A stretch of 30,901 nt of DNA. Source: Actinomycetota bacterium (lineage in GTDB: Bacteria; Actinomycetota; Actinomycetes; Streptosporangiales; Streptosporangiaceae). The notes beneath the pieces are model-generated. The model made no database searches. It saw only the letters and a program-made list of their open reading frames with translations, and was not told the DNA's origin. The translations under genes were made by a program, and so were the position numbers. Positions 14,611-22,368 of the stretch are shown piece after piece. The first letter of the stretch is position 1, and each line of letters begins with the position of its first letter. The stretch covers positions 1-30,901 of the forward strand of contig QGUZ01000022.1 in assembly GCA_003242605.1 (NCBI GenBank), in the 5' to 3' direction.

Positions 14611-15627
14611 TCACCCGGCGGGCGTCGCCCGGCGTTCCCGCGGCGGCACGGAGGCGAGGGTCTCGCCGCGGTCGAGGCGGATCACCCGGCGGTCGGTGAC
14701 GATCGCGGTGATGAGGTCGTGCGGGGTGACGTCGAACGCGGGGTTGATCGCGTCGGTGCCGGGCGGGGCGAGCCGCACGCCCCGGACCGCGACGACCTCG
14801 GCCGCGCCCCGGTCCTCGATCGCGATCGCGTCCCCGGACGGGGTGGCCATGTCGACGGTGGTCTCCGGGGCGACCACGATGAACGGCACCCCGGCGCGCC
14901 GGGCGCCGAGCGCGAGCGCGTACGAGCCGATCTTGTTGGCGGTGTCGCCGTTCGCCGCGATCCGGTCCGCGCCGATGAGCACGGCGTCGGCGTACCCGCG
15001 GGCGAGCAGGTACGGCCCGGCCGCGTCGACGACGAGCCGGTGCGGGGCGCCCATGCGGGCGAGCTCCCAGGCGGTGAGCCGCGCGCCCTGCAGCAGCGGC
15101 CGGGTCTCGAGCGCGACGGCCTCGGCGAGCGCGCCGCGCTCGTGTAGCGTCTGGATCACGCCGAGCGCGGTGCCGCGCTCGACCGTGGCGAGGCCGCCGG
15201 TGTTGCAGATCGTCATCACCCGCACCGGCGTGGGGGCGAGCTCGGCGAGCAGGTCCGCGCCGTACTCGCCCATCGAGCGGCAGGCGGCGATGTCGTCGTC
15301 GCGGATCCGCAGCGCCTCGGCGAGCACGGCGTCGAAGTCGGGCAGGTGGGCCGCCGCCCGGTCCACGCCCCAGGCCAAATTCACCGCGGTCGGCCGGGCG
15401 GCGCGCAGCCGGGCGACCGCCTCGGCCGGGTCGGCGCACGTGGCCGCGGCGAGCGCGACGCCGAGCGCCCCGGCCACGCCGAGCGCGGGCGCGCCGCGTA
15501 CGGCCAGCCGGCGGATCGCGTCGATCAGTTCGTCGACGGTCTCGATGCGCAGCGTCACGCACTCGTCGGGCAGCCGGGTCTGATCGATGAGCTCGATGGC
15601 TCCGTCGACCCAGTCGATCGTGCGCAC
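14611..15627 (-). CDS. mtnA: S-methyl-5-thioribose-1-phosphate isomerase
   Basis: The 338-residue MtnA isomerises 5-methylthioribose-1-phosphate to methylthioribulose-1-phosphate in methionine salvage. Family blocks are RTIDWVDGAIELIDQTRLP, IRRLAVRGAPALGVAGALG, TAVNLAWGVDR, the catalytic Cys in TICNTGGLATV, and GADRIAANGDTANKIGSYALA with its catalytic Asp. The GTG at 15627 is chosen because it gives the usual N-terminus. The frame is open to a GTG at 15762, but those 45 residues show no family similarity, and neither start has a clear ribosome site. No other methionine-salvage genes are in the window. The gap to the amidase gene downstream is 45 bases, so co-transcription is possible but the functions are unrelated. 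Confidence 0.93.
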   Translation of the reverse strand: MRTIDWVDGAIELIDQTRLPDECVTLRIETVDELIDAIRRLAVRGAPALGVAGALGVALAAATCADPAEAVARLRAARPTAVNLAWGVDRAAAHLPDFDAVLAEALRIRDDDIAACRSMGEYGADLLAELAPTPVRVMTICNTGGLATVERGTALGVIQTLHERGALAEAVALETRPLLQGARLTAWELARMGAPHRLVVDAAGPYLLARGYADAVLIGADRIAANGDTANKIGSYALALGARRAGVPFIVVAPETTVDMATPSGDAIAIEDRGAAEVVAVRGVRLAPPGTDAINPAFDVTPHDLITAIVTDRRVIRLDRGETLASVPPRERRATPAG

Positions 15628-15800
15628 GAACGCGACGTTACCAACATTCCGGACGCCGGGTCCGGCGAAGCGCCGGGCCCCGTCCGGCTCCGGCCACCTC
15701 GGCTTTTCGCGGAGCGGTCCGTGCCGGAAGCTTTCACCGCGCGGCCTGTCCGTGTTCGCCACGAGAGTTCCGGCGCGCCGAGGACACAGGGGGCATGTTG

Positions 15801-15848
15801 GGGTTACAGTGTGTGTGTAACCCGTTCATAACCCCAATATGTAACCCC
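15801..15848 (+). promoter_or_regulatory. Operator array of TAACCC half-sites overlapping a promoter
   Basis: GGGTTACA (15801-15808) and TGTAACCC (15816-15823) form an 8-N7-8 inverted repeat. Two more direct half-sites follow: TAACCCC (15829-15835) and TGTAACCCC (15840-15848). The TAAC cores of the three direct copies are 11 and 13 bp apart, one helical turn, as in operators of ribbon-helix-helix repressors. A promoter-like pair, TTACAG (15804-15809) and CATAAC (15827-15832) with a 17-base spacer, lies within the array. Autorepression by the ribbon-helix-helix protein encoded 17 bases downstream is the natural reading. Confidence 0.7.
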
Positions 15849-15864
15849 AGAGAGGGCCGCGGTG

Positions 15865-16653
15865 ATGCCGAAGATCAACGTCTATCTGCCGGATGATCTG
15901 GCGGAGGCGGTCAAGGCGGCGAACATCCCCGTCTCGGCCGTGTGCCAGCGGGCGCTCGAGCAGGCGGTTCGCCGAGTGACGGCGATCCGGGAGGTGGCGA
16001 TGGGCGACCTGGAGGACCGCGGCGCCACCGAGCTGCTCGGCCAGTGCACCCAGCGCACCCGGCAGGTCCTCAAGCTCGCCGTGGAGCGGTCGCGGGCGGC
16101 CGGAGCGCCCGGTGTCGGCACCGAGCACCTGCTCGGTGCGCTGGTCGCCGAGGGCACCAACCTCGCCCTGCACGTGCTGCGGGCGATCGACATCGACCCG
16201 GCTCGGATCGAGGAGGCCCTGGCCACTCACGGCGGGAACGGCGGCGCGGCCGCCGCGCCCGATTCCGGTGTGCCGGACGGCGCCCGGCGCTTCACCCCCG
16301 ACGCGGCCAACGCCCTGGAGCTCGCCGTCACCGAGGCGACCGCGCTCGGCCACAACTACGTGGGCTGCGAGCACCTGCTGCTCGGCCTGATCGCCGAACC
16401 CGACGGTGCCGGCGGGCGGATCCTGCGCGGGCTCGGCGCCGAGATGCGCCTGACCCGCCGGGCGGTCACCGCGGCCCTGGCCGGATACGTCCACCTGCGC
16501 GCCCAGACCGGCGCGACCGCCGCCGCATCCCCCGGCGCGGGCGCGGCCGTGGCCGCCGCCGTACGGCGGGAGCTGGCGCCGCTGCTCGAGCGGCTCGAAC
16601 GCCTGGAGCGGCACGTCGGCCTCCCCGTCGCAGACCCTGGCGACCCGGCCTGA
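15865..16653 (+). CDS. Ribbon-helix-helix / Clp-N double-repeat protein
   Basis: This 262-residue protein is a fusion. Residues 1-40 (MPKINVYLPDDLAEAVKAAN, then SAVCQRALEQAVRRV) form a ribbon-helix-helix DNA-binding fold. Two Clp N-terminal repeats follow at about 60-122 (GVGTEHLLGALVAEG) and 143-208 (YVGCEHLLLGLIAEP). The end has an Ala/Gly linker and a short amphipathic helix (RRELAPLLERLERLERH). There is no ATPase module, so it is not a Clp chaperone. Clp-N repeats bind peptides, adaptors or modified residues, which suggests a transcription factor that senses a protein or stress ligand. The GTG at 15862 is an alternative start. The TAACCC operator array lies directly upstream and the small membrane-protein gene directly downstream. 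The target regulon is unknown. Confidence 0.85.
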   Translation: MPKINVYLPDDLAEAVKAANIPVSAVCQRALEQAVRRVTAIREVAMGDLEDRGATELLGQCTQRTRQVLKLAVERSRAAGAPGVGTEHLLGALVAEGTNLALHVLRAIDIDPARIEEALATHGGNGGAAAAPDSGVPDGARRFTPDAANALELAVTEATALGHNYVGCEHLLLGLIAEPDGAGGRILRGLGAEMRLTRRAVTAALAGYVHLRAQTGATAAASPGAGAAVAAAVRRELAPLLERLERLERHVGLPVADPGDPA

Positions 16654-16658
16654 CCGGC

Positions 16659-16895
16659 GTGACCGGGGTGCGCAGGGCCGCCCTGCTCATCGCCGCGGCC
16701 TGCGGCTTCGCAGGCTGGCTGTGGACCGGTGCGGCCGACTGGGCGGCGGGGGCGACGCTCACCTTCCCCGCCCTGGCCGTACTCGCCGCCGCGGCGGTCC
16801 GCCGGTCCAAGCGGCGCCGCGCCCGGCCGCCGGTACGGCACGGCGATCGATCAGCCGTCAGCGCGAGCGGCCCGGGTGGTCGGCCGCTCGTCTAG
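16659..16895 (+). CDS. Small membrane protein, two predicted helices
   Basis: The 78-residue product starts at GTG 16659, six bases after the stop of the Clp-N gene. It has two hydrophobic segments (about residues 8-23, ALLIAAACGFAGWLW, and 29-46, AGATLTFPALAVLAAAA), followed by a basic tail RRSKRRRARPP, which suggests a cytoplasmic C-terminus. It has no recognisable family. Evidence for reality is the tight coupling to the upstream gene, the membrane pattern and the in-frame stop exactly at the convergent neighbour. Against it, there is no good ribosome site and the tail is repeat-like and Arg-rich, with a copy of GGTACGGCACGGC at 16832. It may act with the Clp-N regulator, for example as a membrane partner. 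Confidence 0.55.
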   Translation: MTGVRRAALLIAAACGFAGWLWTGAADWAAGATLTFPALAVLAAAAVRRSKRRRARPPVRHGDRSAVSASGPGGRPLV

Positions 16896-17713
16896 GGCTC
16901 CTCGGGGGCGACGCGGGAGCGGATGAGGTTCACCACGCGCGCCAGCGCCAGCACGGTCGGGTGGCCGGGCCGGTCGACGTAGCCGGTGGTGAGCACGTGG
17001 TGCGCGTCGGGCGAAAGCCCGTACGGGTTGCCCGGGCCGGAGTCGATCTCGATGAGGTCGAAGGCGGCGCCGAGCGCGCGGCGCAGCCCGAGCAGCCGCT
17101 CCGGCGGGCACCGCCGGTCGTGGGAGAAGCGCAGCCCGGCCACGCGCAGCTCGCCGCGCCGCGCGCGGGCCCGCACCTCGGCGAGCTCCCGGGCCGAGCA
17201 GCCGGGGTCGCGCCGCGCGGCGCGGGTCGGCGCGAGCGGCAGGGTCGGGTGGCTGAGCACGGCGGCGAGTACGGCCGGCTCGGTCGCGGCGGCGAGCGCG
17301 AGGCCGCCGGTGACGTCCATGCCGATGACGCCGACGCCCTCGTGGCCGGCCTCGCCGTGCACGTGCTTGGCGAGGGCGCGCAGGTAGCGGGCGGCCGGAC
17401 GCTCCGCGTCGCGGGCGAGGGCGCGGAACTCCCGGGAGAGGCAGACGCGGGCGGTGGCGAGCAGGGCGTTCGCGGTCGTGCGCGGGCGGCCGGGCGCACC
17501 GACCAGGGCGGGGACGACCACGGTGAACTCGGCCGTGACCAGCCGGTGCCCGAGGGTCAGCACCTCGGGGGTCACGCCCGGCAATTCCGGGAGCAGGATG
17601 AGCCCGGGGCCGGAACCGCGCCGGAGGACGGGGTGGGTGATGCCGTGGGCGGTGAATTCCTCCCGTGCCCAGCCGTCGAGGTATCGGCCGATCGCGTCGC
17701 CGCGTTTCGCCAT
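16892..17713 (-). CDS. Dienelactone-hydrolase-like alpha/beta hydrolase with Asp at the nucleophile position
   Basis: The 273-residue protein follows the DLH-family plan: GLILLPELPGVTPEVLTLGHRLVTAEFTVVVPAL, then the nucleophile elbow. Relatives read GMCxTGG with catalytic Cys; here the elbow is GVIGMDVTGGLAL with Asp133 (codon at 17315-17317). The acid (Asp199 in FSHDRRCPPERL) and the base (His238 or His239 in SPDAHHV) are retained. The result is an Asp-Asp-His arrangement as in haloalkane dehalogenases and epoxide hydrolases. It is cytoplasmic, and its substrate is unknown. The ATG at 17713 is used; a GTG lies 6 bases upstream and no ribosome site is clear, so it may be leaderless. Its stop TAG overlaps the stop of the convergent small membrane-protein gene (shared CTAG). 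Confidence 0.85.
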   Translation of the reverse strand: MAKRGDAIGRYLDGWAREEFTAHGITHPVLRRGSGPGLILLPELPGVTPEVLTLGHRLVTAEFTVVVPALVGAPGRPRTTANALLATARVCLSREFRALARDAERPAARYLRALAKHVHGEAGHEGVGVIGMDVTGGLALAAATEPAVLAAVLSHPTLPLAPTRAARRDPGCSARELAEVRARARRGELRVAGLRFSHDRRCPPERLLGLRRALGAAFDLIEIDSGPGNPYGLSPDAHHVLTTGYVDRPGHPTVLALARVVNLIRSRVAPEEP

Positions 17714-18242
17714 GCGCACAGACTAATGCGCGTCGGTTGTGAATCCTCGTACCGGAAATAACTGGCTATCCTCACATTTAGGACTACCCGGCGAAAATCG
17801 AATTTCTGATCAGACTTTCGTCTTCGGGCCGCCGGCGGCGACGGGACCGCCACCACGATCGGCGTTCCGCGCATCGCCACAGGTCACAATGGCGGCACAC
17901 GCGGCAGTCGGCGATATGCGTCCACTGATCGCGAAACAATTTCAGAATTCTCCCGCACCGGTCGCACCTACCGCACACCGCCCTCGCCACCCGTTATCGG
18001 ACGTCCGGTGCCTCCCGGGATCCGTCCGCCCGGGCGGCGGCCGCGCTCGATCGCCGCCGGAACCGATCCCCGCCCGCCGCGTGCGCCGCGATCTCCCGCC
18101 GCGTGCCCGCGGCGTTTCCGCCCGCGGGCACTGCGTCCCCGCGTCCTGCACCCCGGCCCGCCCGCCGCCGTTCCGGCCGGGGTCGCCGGCGGCGTTCGCC
18201 GTACGGTTAATGCGTTCGACGTCGCGAGCCCGGCCCAGGATC
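17714..18242. other. 529-base intergenic region, partly AT-rich
   Basis: The left half (about 17730-17960) is clearly AT-richer than the window average and should contain the promoter of the minus-strand hydrolase. It also holds one candidate Cys-rich small gene on the minus strand (17784-17990), listed separately. The right half (18000-18200) is Pro/Arg-type GC-rich sequence with no credible gene. The frame open from 17739 into the AAA gene has no family signal before 18243. Confidence 0.5.
17784..17990 (-). CDS. Candidate small Cys-rich (zinc-ribbon-like) protein
   Basis: This 68-residue frame (GTG start at 17990) carries two evenly built cysteine clusters: C-x2-C-x2-C in VCGRCDRCG (residues 6-12) and C-x2-C-x2-C in DCRVCRHCD (residues 30-36), with a further Cys in LWRC. 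This is a plausible treble-clef or zinc-ribbon pair. The tail is basic (RSRRRRRPED). Third-position GC is only moderate and there is no well-placed ribosome site, so it could be a chance frame or a transferred gene. I do not recognise a family. Confidence 0.35.
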   Translation of the reverse strand: MARAVCGRCDRCGRILKLFRDQWTHIADCRVCRHCDLWRCAERRSWWRSRRRRRPEDESLIRNSIFAG

Positions 18243-19403
18243 ATGGATGCCATGTCGCAACCGAAGGAGGCGCCCCTGGACGCCACGTCGCTGCCGATGC
18301 GGATCTGGCTCGACGACACCGACGACCCGCTGGACGTGATCGACGCGCTCGCCATCTCCCCCTTCGCGGCGGGCGAGCTGCCCTGGGCGATGTCCGCCCA
18401 GCTCGAGCGGGTGCGGCCGGACGCGCCGCTGATGCCCGCCGACGCGAAGCTGCTGCGCGTCAGCATCGAACGCAAGGGGAGCGAGTCGCGGCTCGCCTGC
18501 GGGGACGGGTGGCTGCTGCGCTCGATCCGGCGGTGGGACAAGACGGCCTCGATCCTGGTGACCGCCTCCGCCGAGGACGTGGCGCGGCGGGTGCTGGAGG
18601 AGAGCATCCGCGACGCGACCGAGCCCCCGCCGGTGACCGACCACGTCACCATGGGCTTCGTGCACTGGGCGGGCGGCGTGCTCCAGCGTTCGCACCGGCC
18701 CATCACCGCCCCGACGTGGGAGTCGATCCGCGGCAACTATCCGCGGGCCGCGCAGCGGGAGCTGGACCGGCTGTTCACCCTCACCCCGGACGAGTCGATG
18801 GGGCGGCTGTTGCTGCTGCACGGCCCGCCGGGCACCGGCAAGACCACCCTGCTGCGCACCCTCGCCCGCGAGTGGCACTCCTGGTGCCGCACCGACTGCG
18901 TGCTCGACCCGGAGAGCCTGTTCGGCGAGCCCGGCTACCTGATGGAGGTGGTCCTCGACGGCCTGGGCGCGGAGCAGGACCGGTGGCGGCTGCTCGTGCT
19001 CGAGGACTGCGACGAGCTCATCCGCGCCGGGGCGAAGCAGGCGACCGGCCAGGGCCTGTCCCGGCTGCTCAACCTCACCGACGGCCTGCTCGGCCAGGGC
19101 GGGCGCATCCTCGTCGCGATCACCACGAACGAGCCCGTCTCGCGCCTGCACCCCGCGGTCACCCGCCCGGGCCGCTGCCTCGCCGAGGTCGAGGTGGGCC
19201 GCCTCTCCTACGAGGAGGCGGTGTCCTGGCTCACCTCCCGCCCGGCCGAGCACTCCCCGAACGGCGCGCCGGCCGTCTCCCCCGCCGAGCTCGTCACCCG
19301 GGTCCCGCCGCAGGGCGCGACCCTCGCCGAGCTGTACGCCCTGCTCGCCGGGCGGCCCATCGGCCGCGGCACGGAATCCGAGGAGACCGGGCTGTACCTG
19401 TAG
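18243..19403 (+). CDS. DUF5925-AAA ATPase
   Basis: The 386-residue protein has an N-terminal region (about 1-150) of the actinobacterial DUF5925 type, with SIERKGSESRLACGDGWLLRSIRRW and DHVTMGFVHWAGGVLQR. An AAA domain follows: Walker A GPPGTGKTT (about residues 194-202), Walker B LLVLEDCDEL (Glu254/Asp255), a sensor-1 stretch ILVAITTNEP and an arginine-finger-like HPAVTRPGR. It should be a cytoplasmic hexameric remodelling ATPase. Its target is unknown. ATG 18243 and ATG 18252 are both possible. AGGA lies too close to the first and about 11 bases from the second. The gene is monocistronic and convergent with the DoxX gene. Confidence 0.85.
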   Translation: MDAMSQPKEAPLDATSLPMRIWLDDTDDPLDVIDALAISPFAAGELPWAMSAQLERVRPDAPLMPADAKLLRVSIERKGSESRLACGDGWLLRSIRRWDKTASILVTASAEDVARRVLEESIRDATEPPPVTDHVTMGFVHWAGGVLQRSHRPITAPTWESIRGNYPRAAQRELDRLFTLTPDESMGRLLLLHGPPGTGKTTLLRTLAREWHSWCRTDCVLDPESLFGEPGYLMEVVLDGLGAEQDRWRLLVLEDCDELIRAGAKQATGQGLSRLLNLTDGLLGQGGRILVAITTNEPVSRLHPAVTRPGRCLAEVEVGRLSYEEAVSWLTSRPAEHSPNGAPAVSPAELVTRVPPQGATLAELYALLAGRPIGRGTESEETGLYL

Positions 19404-19429
19404 CGCCCGTCCCGCGGGCGGGTCGCCCG
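19404..19429. terminator. Bidirectional terminator-like repeat
   Basis: CGCCCG (19404-19409), CGGGCG (19415-19420) and CGCCCG (19424-19429) give two alternative 6-bp hairpins. They lie directly after the AAA ATPase stop (19403) and before the stop of the convergent DoxX gene (19443). Confidence 0.5.
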
Positions 19430-19442
19430 CGCACGCCCCGGC

Positions 19443-19868
19443 TCAGCGGCGGCAGGCGCCGAGCTCCTCGACCACCAGGCCGAGGCCGATGCCGAGCAGC
19501 CACACGTCCTTCGCCAGGGCGATGCCCTGCTCGGTGGGCCGCAGGGTGTGCTCCTCGCGCATCCCCGGCGTGCGCAGGTAGAGGCCGAGCAGCCCGCCCG
19601 CGAACGCGCTCAGCCCGGCCCCGGCGAGCAGGCCGGGCACGAACGGCACCAGCAACGCCGTGCCCAGGGCGATCTCGACCTTGGAGAGCAGCCGGGTGAA
19701 CCGCACCGGGTCCATGTTCTCCAGGAACGGATAGGTGCCCTTGGCCATCGCGTGCAGCTCGGCCGCGGTCTTCTCGTCGGCCCGGGCCTTGGTGAGACCC
19801 GAGTTGAGGATGATCGCCCCTGCGGCGAGCCGGCCGGGCAGCTGGTGCGGACGCGCGAACAGCCTCAT
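19443..19868 (-). CDS. DoxX family membrane protein
   Basis: The 141-residue protein fits the DoxX family: an N-terminal helix with GRLAAGAIILNSGLTKARADEK, then hydrophobic segments at about 67-85 (ALGTALLVPFVPGLLAGAG), 86-98 and 120-135 (VWLLGIGLGLVVEEL). It has four or so membrane helices. DoxX-like proteins accompany redox enzymes in some bacteria, but most, including this one, have no assigned reaction. The ATG at 19868 follows AGGGG at a suitable distance. The much longer frame upstream of it has the Arg/Pro/Gly composition of a non-coding shadow. Confidence 0.82.
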   Translation of the reverse strand: MRLFARPHQLPGRLAAGAIILNSGLTKARADEKTAAELHAMAKGTYPFLENMDPVRFTRLLSKVEIALGTALLVPFVPGLLAGAGLSAFAGGLLGLYLRTPGMREEHTLRPTEQGIALAKDVWLLGIGLGLVVEELGACRR

Positions 19869-20552
19869 CGCATTCCCCTCTCGACGGTGCCTCCCATGAC
19901 CACCGCCCCTACCCGCACCTTTCGCGGGTAGCCGGGACCGGCCGGATTCGGGGGCACCCCGAAGCGGGGGCGTTCCCATCCGGCGCGGCGAGGATCGGGC
20001 AACCGGACGGCGAGCCCGAGGAGGAGGGAGCCGGTGCCGTCGCGCGTGTCCGCCTCGCTCGCGCGGGCGCGCCCGCCGGGGCGGCGGCGGACGTTCCGCG
20101 GCCCGTGCCGCCCGGCCCGCCGCCGGCAGGCGGGCTTCCGCACGCCCCTTTCGTCGGCGCGCACGCCCCGAGCGGGTACGGCACGGCCCGGCGTTCCAGG
20201 GCGAAGGAGACCCGGTGCCGGGACACGGCCGGACCTCCCGGGGGCGGACCTGCGGCACACGGCCGATCACGGATGAGCCATCGCCTCGTACGCGGACGAT
20301 CCCGAGCGGGCCGGCGCCGAGGCGGCGGCCCGCTCCACCCCTCGCGATCCGGCGAGATCCCACCCTCGTCCGGGCATGGATCACCGGCGCCTCGGCCTCC
20401 CTTTCCCGATGCCCCGCGACCGCCGCCCCGCCCGCGCCGTGCAGGTCCTGGGGGCGCCGGGCGGCCGCCCGCGGCACGGCGCACACGCGGCGCGCGGCCG
20501 GGCGTTCGGATCGATCATTCTCGGGTAGGGCCCAGCCGGGAGGTGGGCAATC
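19869..20552. other. 684-base intergenic region without a convincing gene
   Basis: This divergent region between the DoxX gene and the flavin disulfide oxidoreductase should contain both promoters. It is extremely GC-rich. Ribosome-site-like AGGAGGGAG and AAGGAGA sequences precede GTG codons at 20034 and 20215, but the frames they open are Arg/Pro/Gly-rich without domain signal. A partial copy of the dispersed element, GGTACGGCACGGCC, lies at 20175-20188. Confidence 0.5.
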
Positions 20553-21974
20553 GTGTCGGATCGGCCGGACACCTATGACGTGATCGTGCTCGGCGCGGGC
20601 CCGGTCGGCGAGAACGTCGTCGGCCGGGTCGTGGCGGGCGGCCTCACCGCGGCGATCGTGGAGAAGCGGCTCGCGGGCGGGGAGTGCTCCTACTACGCGT
20701 GCATCCCGAGCAAGGCGCTGCTGCGCCCGATGGACCTCGCCGCCGAGGTGGGGCGCATGCCGGGCCTGAGCCTCGGGCCGGTCGACGCCGCGGCCGTGCT
20801 CGCCCGCCGGGACGAGGCGATCGGCCATCTCGACGACTCCGGGCAGGTGGGCTGGGTCGAGTCGGTGCCGGCGGCGTTCGTCCGCGGGCACGGCAGGCTC
20901 GCCGGGCCGCGCCGGGTCGAGGTGACCGGCCCCGGCGGCGGGGTGCGCACGCTCACCGCCCGGCACGCGGTGGTGATCGCGACCGGCAGCGCCCCGGCCG
21001 TGCCGGACGTGCCCGGGCTGCGCGCGGCGCGGCCGTGGACGAACCGCGAGGCCACCACCGCCCGGGAGATCCCCCGGCGGCTCGTCGTGGTCGGCGGCGG
21101 CGTGGTCGCCTGCGAGATGGCACAGGCCCTGCACTTCCTCGGCGCCGAGGAGACCGTGATGCTCGTGCGCGGGCGGCGGCTGCTCGGCCGTACCGAGCCG
21201 TTCGCGGGCGAGCTCGTCGCCGCGTCGCTGCGGGCCGCCGGGATCGACGTGCGGTTCGGCGAGGCGCCCGCCCGGGTGGCGCGGCCGGAGCCGGGCGGCC
21301 CGGTGACCGTGCACACCACGTCGGGCGCGCGCCTGGAGGCCGACGAGATCCTCGTCGCCACCGGCCGGGAGCCCGCGGTGCACGACATCGGCCTGGAGAC
21401 CGTGGGCCTCACCCCCGGCGGGCCGCTCCAGGTCGGCGACGACCTGCGGGTGACCGCGGTGCCCGAGGGCTGGCTGTACGCCGTGGGGGACGTCAACGGG
21501 CGTAACCTGCTCACCCACATGGGCAAGTACCAGGCGCGGGTCTGCGGCGACGTGATCGTGGCGCGGGCCAAGGGCCTGCCCGAGGAAGCCCCCGGGCTGC
21601 GGGCCGTGGCCGACGCGCTCGGCGCCCCGCAGGTGATCTTCACCGATCCGCAGGTGGCCGCGGTCGGCCGTACCGAGGAGCGGGCCCGGGCCGAGGGCTT
21701 CCCGGTCCGCGCCGTCGAGTACGACATCGGGAACGTCTCCGGCGCCTACCTGCTCGGCGACGGCTACACCGGCCGGGCGAAGGCGGTGGTGGACGAAGAG
21801 CGCCGGACCCTGCTCGGCGTCACCTTCGCCGGGCCGGGCGTCGGCGAGCTGCTGCACGCCGCCACGATCGCGGTGACCGCGCAGGTCCCGCTCGACCGGC
21901 TGTGGCACGCGGTACCCGCATTTCCCACGGTGAGTGAAATCTGGCTTCGGCTATTGGAGGAGTACGGCCTTTGA
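20553..21974 (+). CDS. NAD(P)/FAD-dependent disulfide oxidoreductase (dihydrolipoamide dehydrogenase/mercuric reductase superfamily)
   Basis: The 473-residue flavoprotein has an FAD fold (VIVLGAGPVGENVVGRV), the redox disulfide Cys-x4-Cys in GGECSYYACIPSK, an ATGSAPAVPDVPG block and a second dinucleotide fold (LVVVGGGVVACEMAQALHFLG). A third block, WLYAVGDVNG, binds FAD. The C-terminal dimer domain ends PAFPTVSEIW with the catalytic-Glu region. The GTG start follows GGGAGGTG. The CSYYAC variant, instead of the usual CLNxGC, marks a subgroup common in actinomycetes whose electron acceptor is not established. No lipoyl protein, mer gene or mycothiol gene adjoins it, so dihydrolipoamide dehydrogenase itself is unlikely. 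Confidence 0.88.
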   Translation: MSDRPDTYDVIVLGAGPVGENVVGRVVAGGLTAAIVEKRLAGGECSYYACIPSKALLRPMDLAAEVGRMPGLSLGPVDAAAVLARRDEAIGHLDDSGQVGWVESVPAAFVRGHGRLAGPRRVEVTGPGGGVRTLTARHAVVIATGSAPAVPDVPGLRAARPWTNREATTAREIPRRLVVVGGGVVACEMAQALHFLGAEETVMLVRGRRLLGRTEPFAGELVAASLRAAGIDVRFGEAPARVARPEPGGPVTVHTTSGARLEADEILVATGREPAVHDIGLETVGLTPGGPLQVGDDLRVTAVPEGWLYAVGDVNGRNLLTHMGKYQARVCGDVIVARAKGLPEEAPGLRAVADALGAPQVIFTDPQVAAVGRTEERARAEGFPVRAVEYDIGNVSGAYLLGDGYTGRAKAVVDEERRTLLGVTFAGPGVGELLHAATIAVTAQVPLDRLWHAVPAFPTVSEIWLRLLEEYGL

Positions 21975-22368
21975 CGCCCCGGCCCGGGGCGGCCGCCGGG
22001 CGATGGGCGCGGATTCTCCGGGGCGCCGCGGGCCCTGATTTTCCCGCCCCTCCCCCGCCCGCGGTACGGCTCGCGCGCTTTGCCGGCCGGGTGGCCGCGC
22101 GGGCGCCGTGACAAGGGACGGCGGGCTTTCACCGGGCGGTGAGCGGCCGATTACAAAAAGCAGAATTCCCGGATATTGGATCCAGCGCACGTTTTTCGAT
22201 AAGAGTGCCCTCCCGCCCTATCCCGCGGCGAATGCTGGCATGATGGAACGCACGCCCCGGCGAGCAAGGCACTTCCGTCCGGAGCGCGTTCTCCGGCGTG
22301 GTCGCGTGGCGCCGCCACGGGCGGCACGGATTGTATTCACCCGTGGTATCGACAGGAGGGCCGGTCGA
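21975..22368. other. 394-base intergenic region upstream of the GntR regulator
   Basis: The central part (about 22140-22260) is AT-richer, with runs such as ATTACAAAAAGCAGAATT and CGTTTTTCGATAAG, and should hold the regulator's promoter. TTGTAT (22331-22336) and GGTATC (22345-22350) just before the ribosome site resemble the T-rich/GTATAC elements of GntR operators but do not form a clean palindrome. No coding sequence is supported. Confidence 0.4.

Noticed and set aside
15628..15762. 45-codon N-terminal extension of MtnA starting at GTG 15762
   Set aside because: The extension has no family similarity and RTIDWVDGAI is the usual N-terminus. It more likely contains the promoter.
20034..20583. 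Two GTG-started frames with good ribosome-site-like sequences in the 684-base gap
   Set aside because: The products are Arg/Pro/Gly strings without hydrophobic or domain pattern, and purine-rich motifs arise easily in this sequence.
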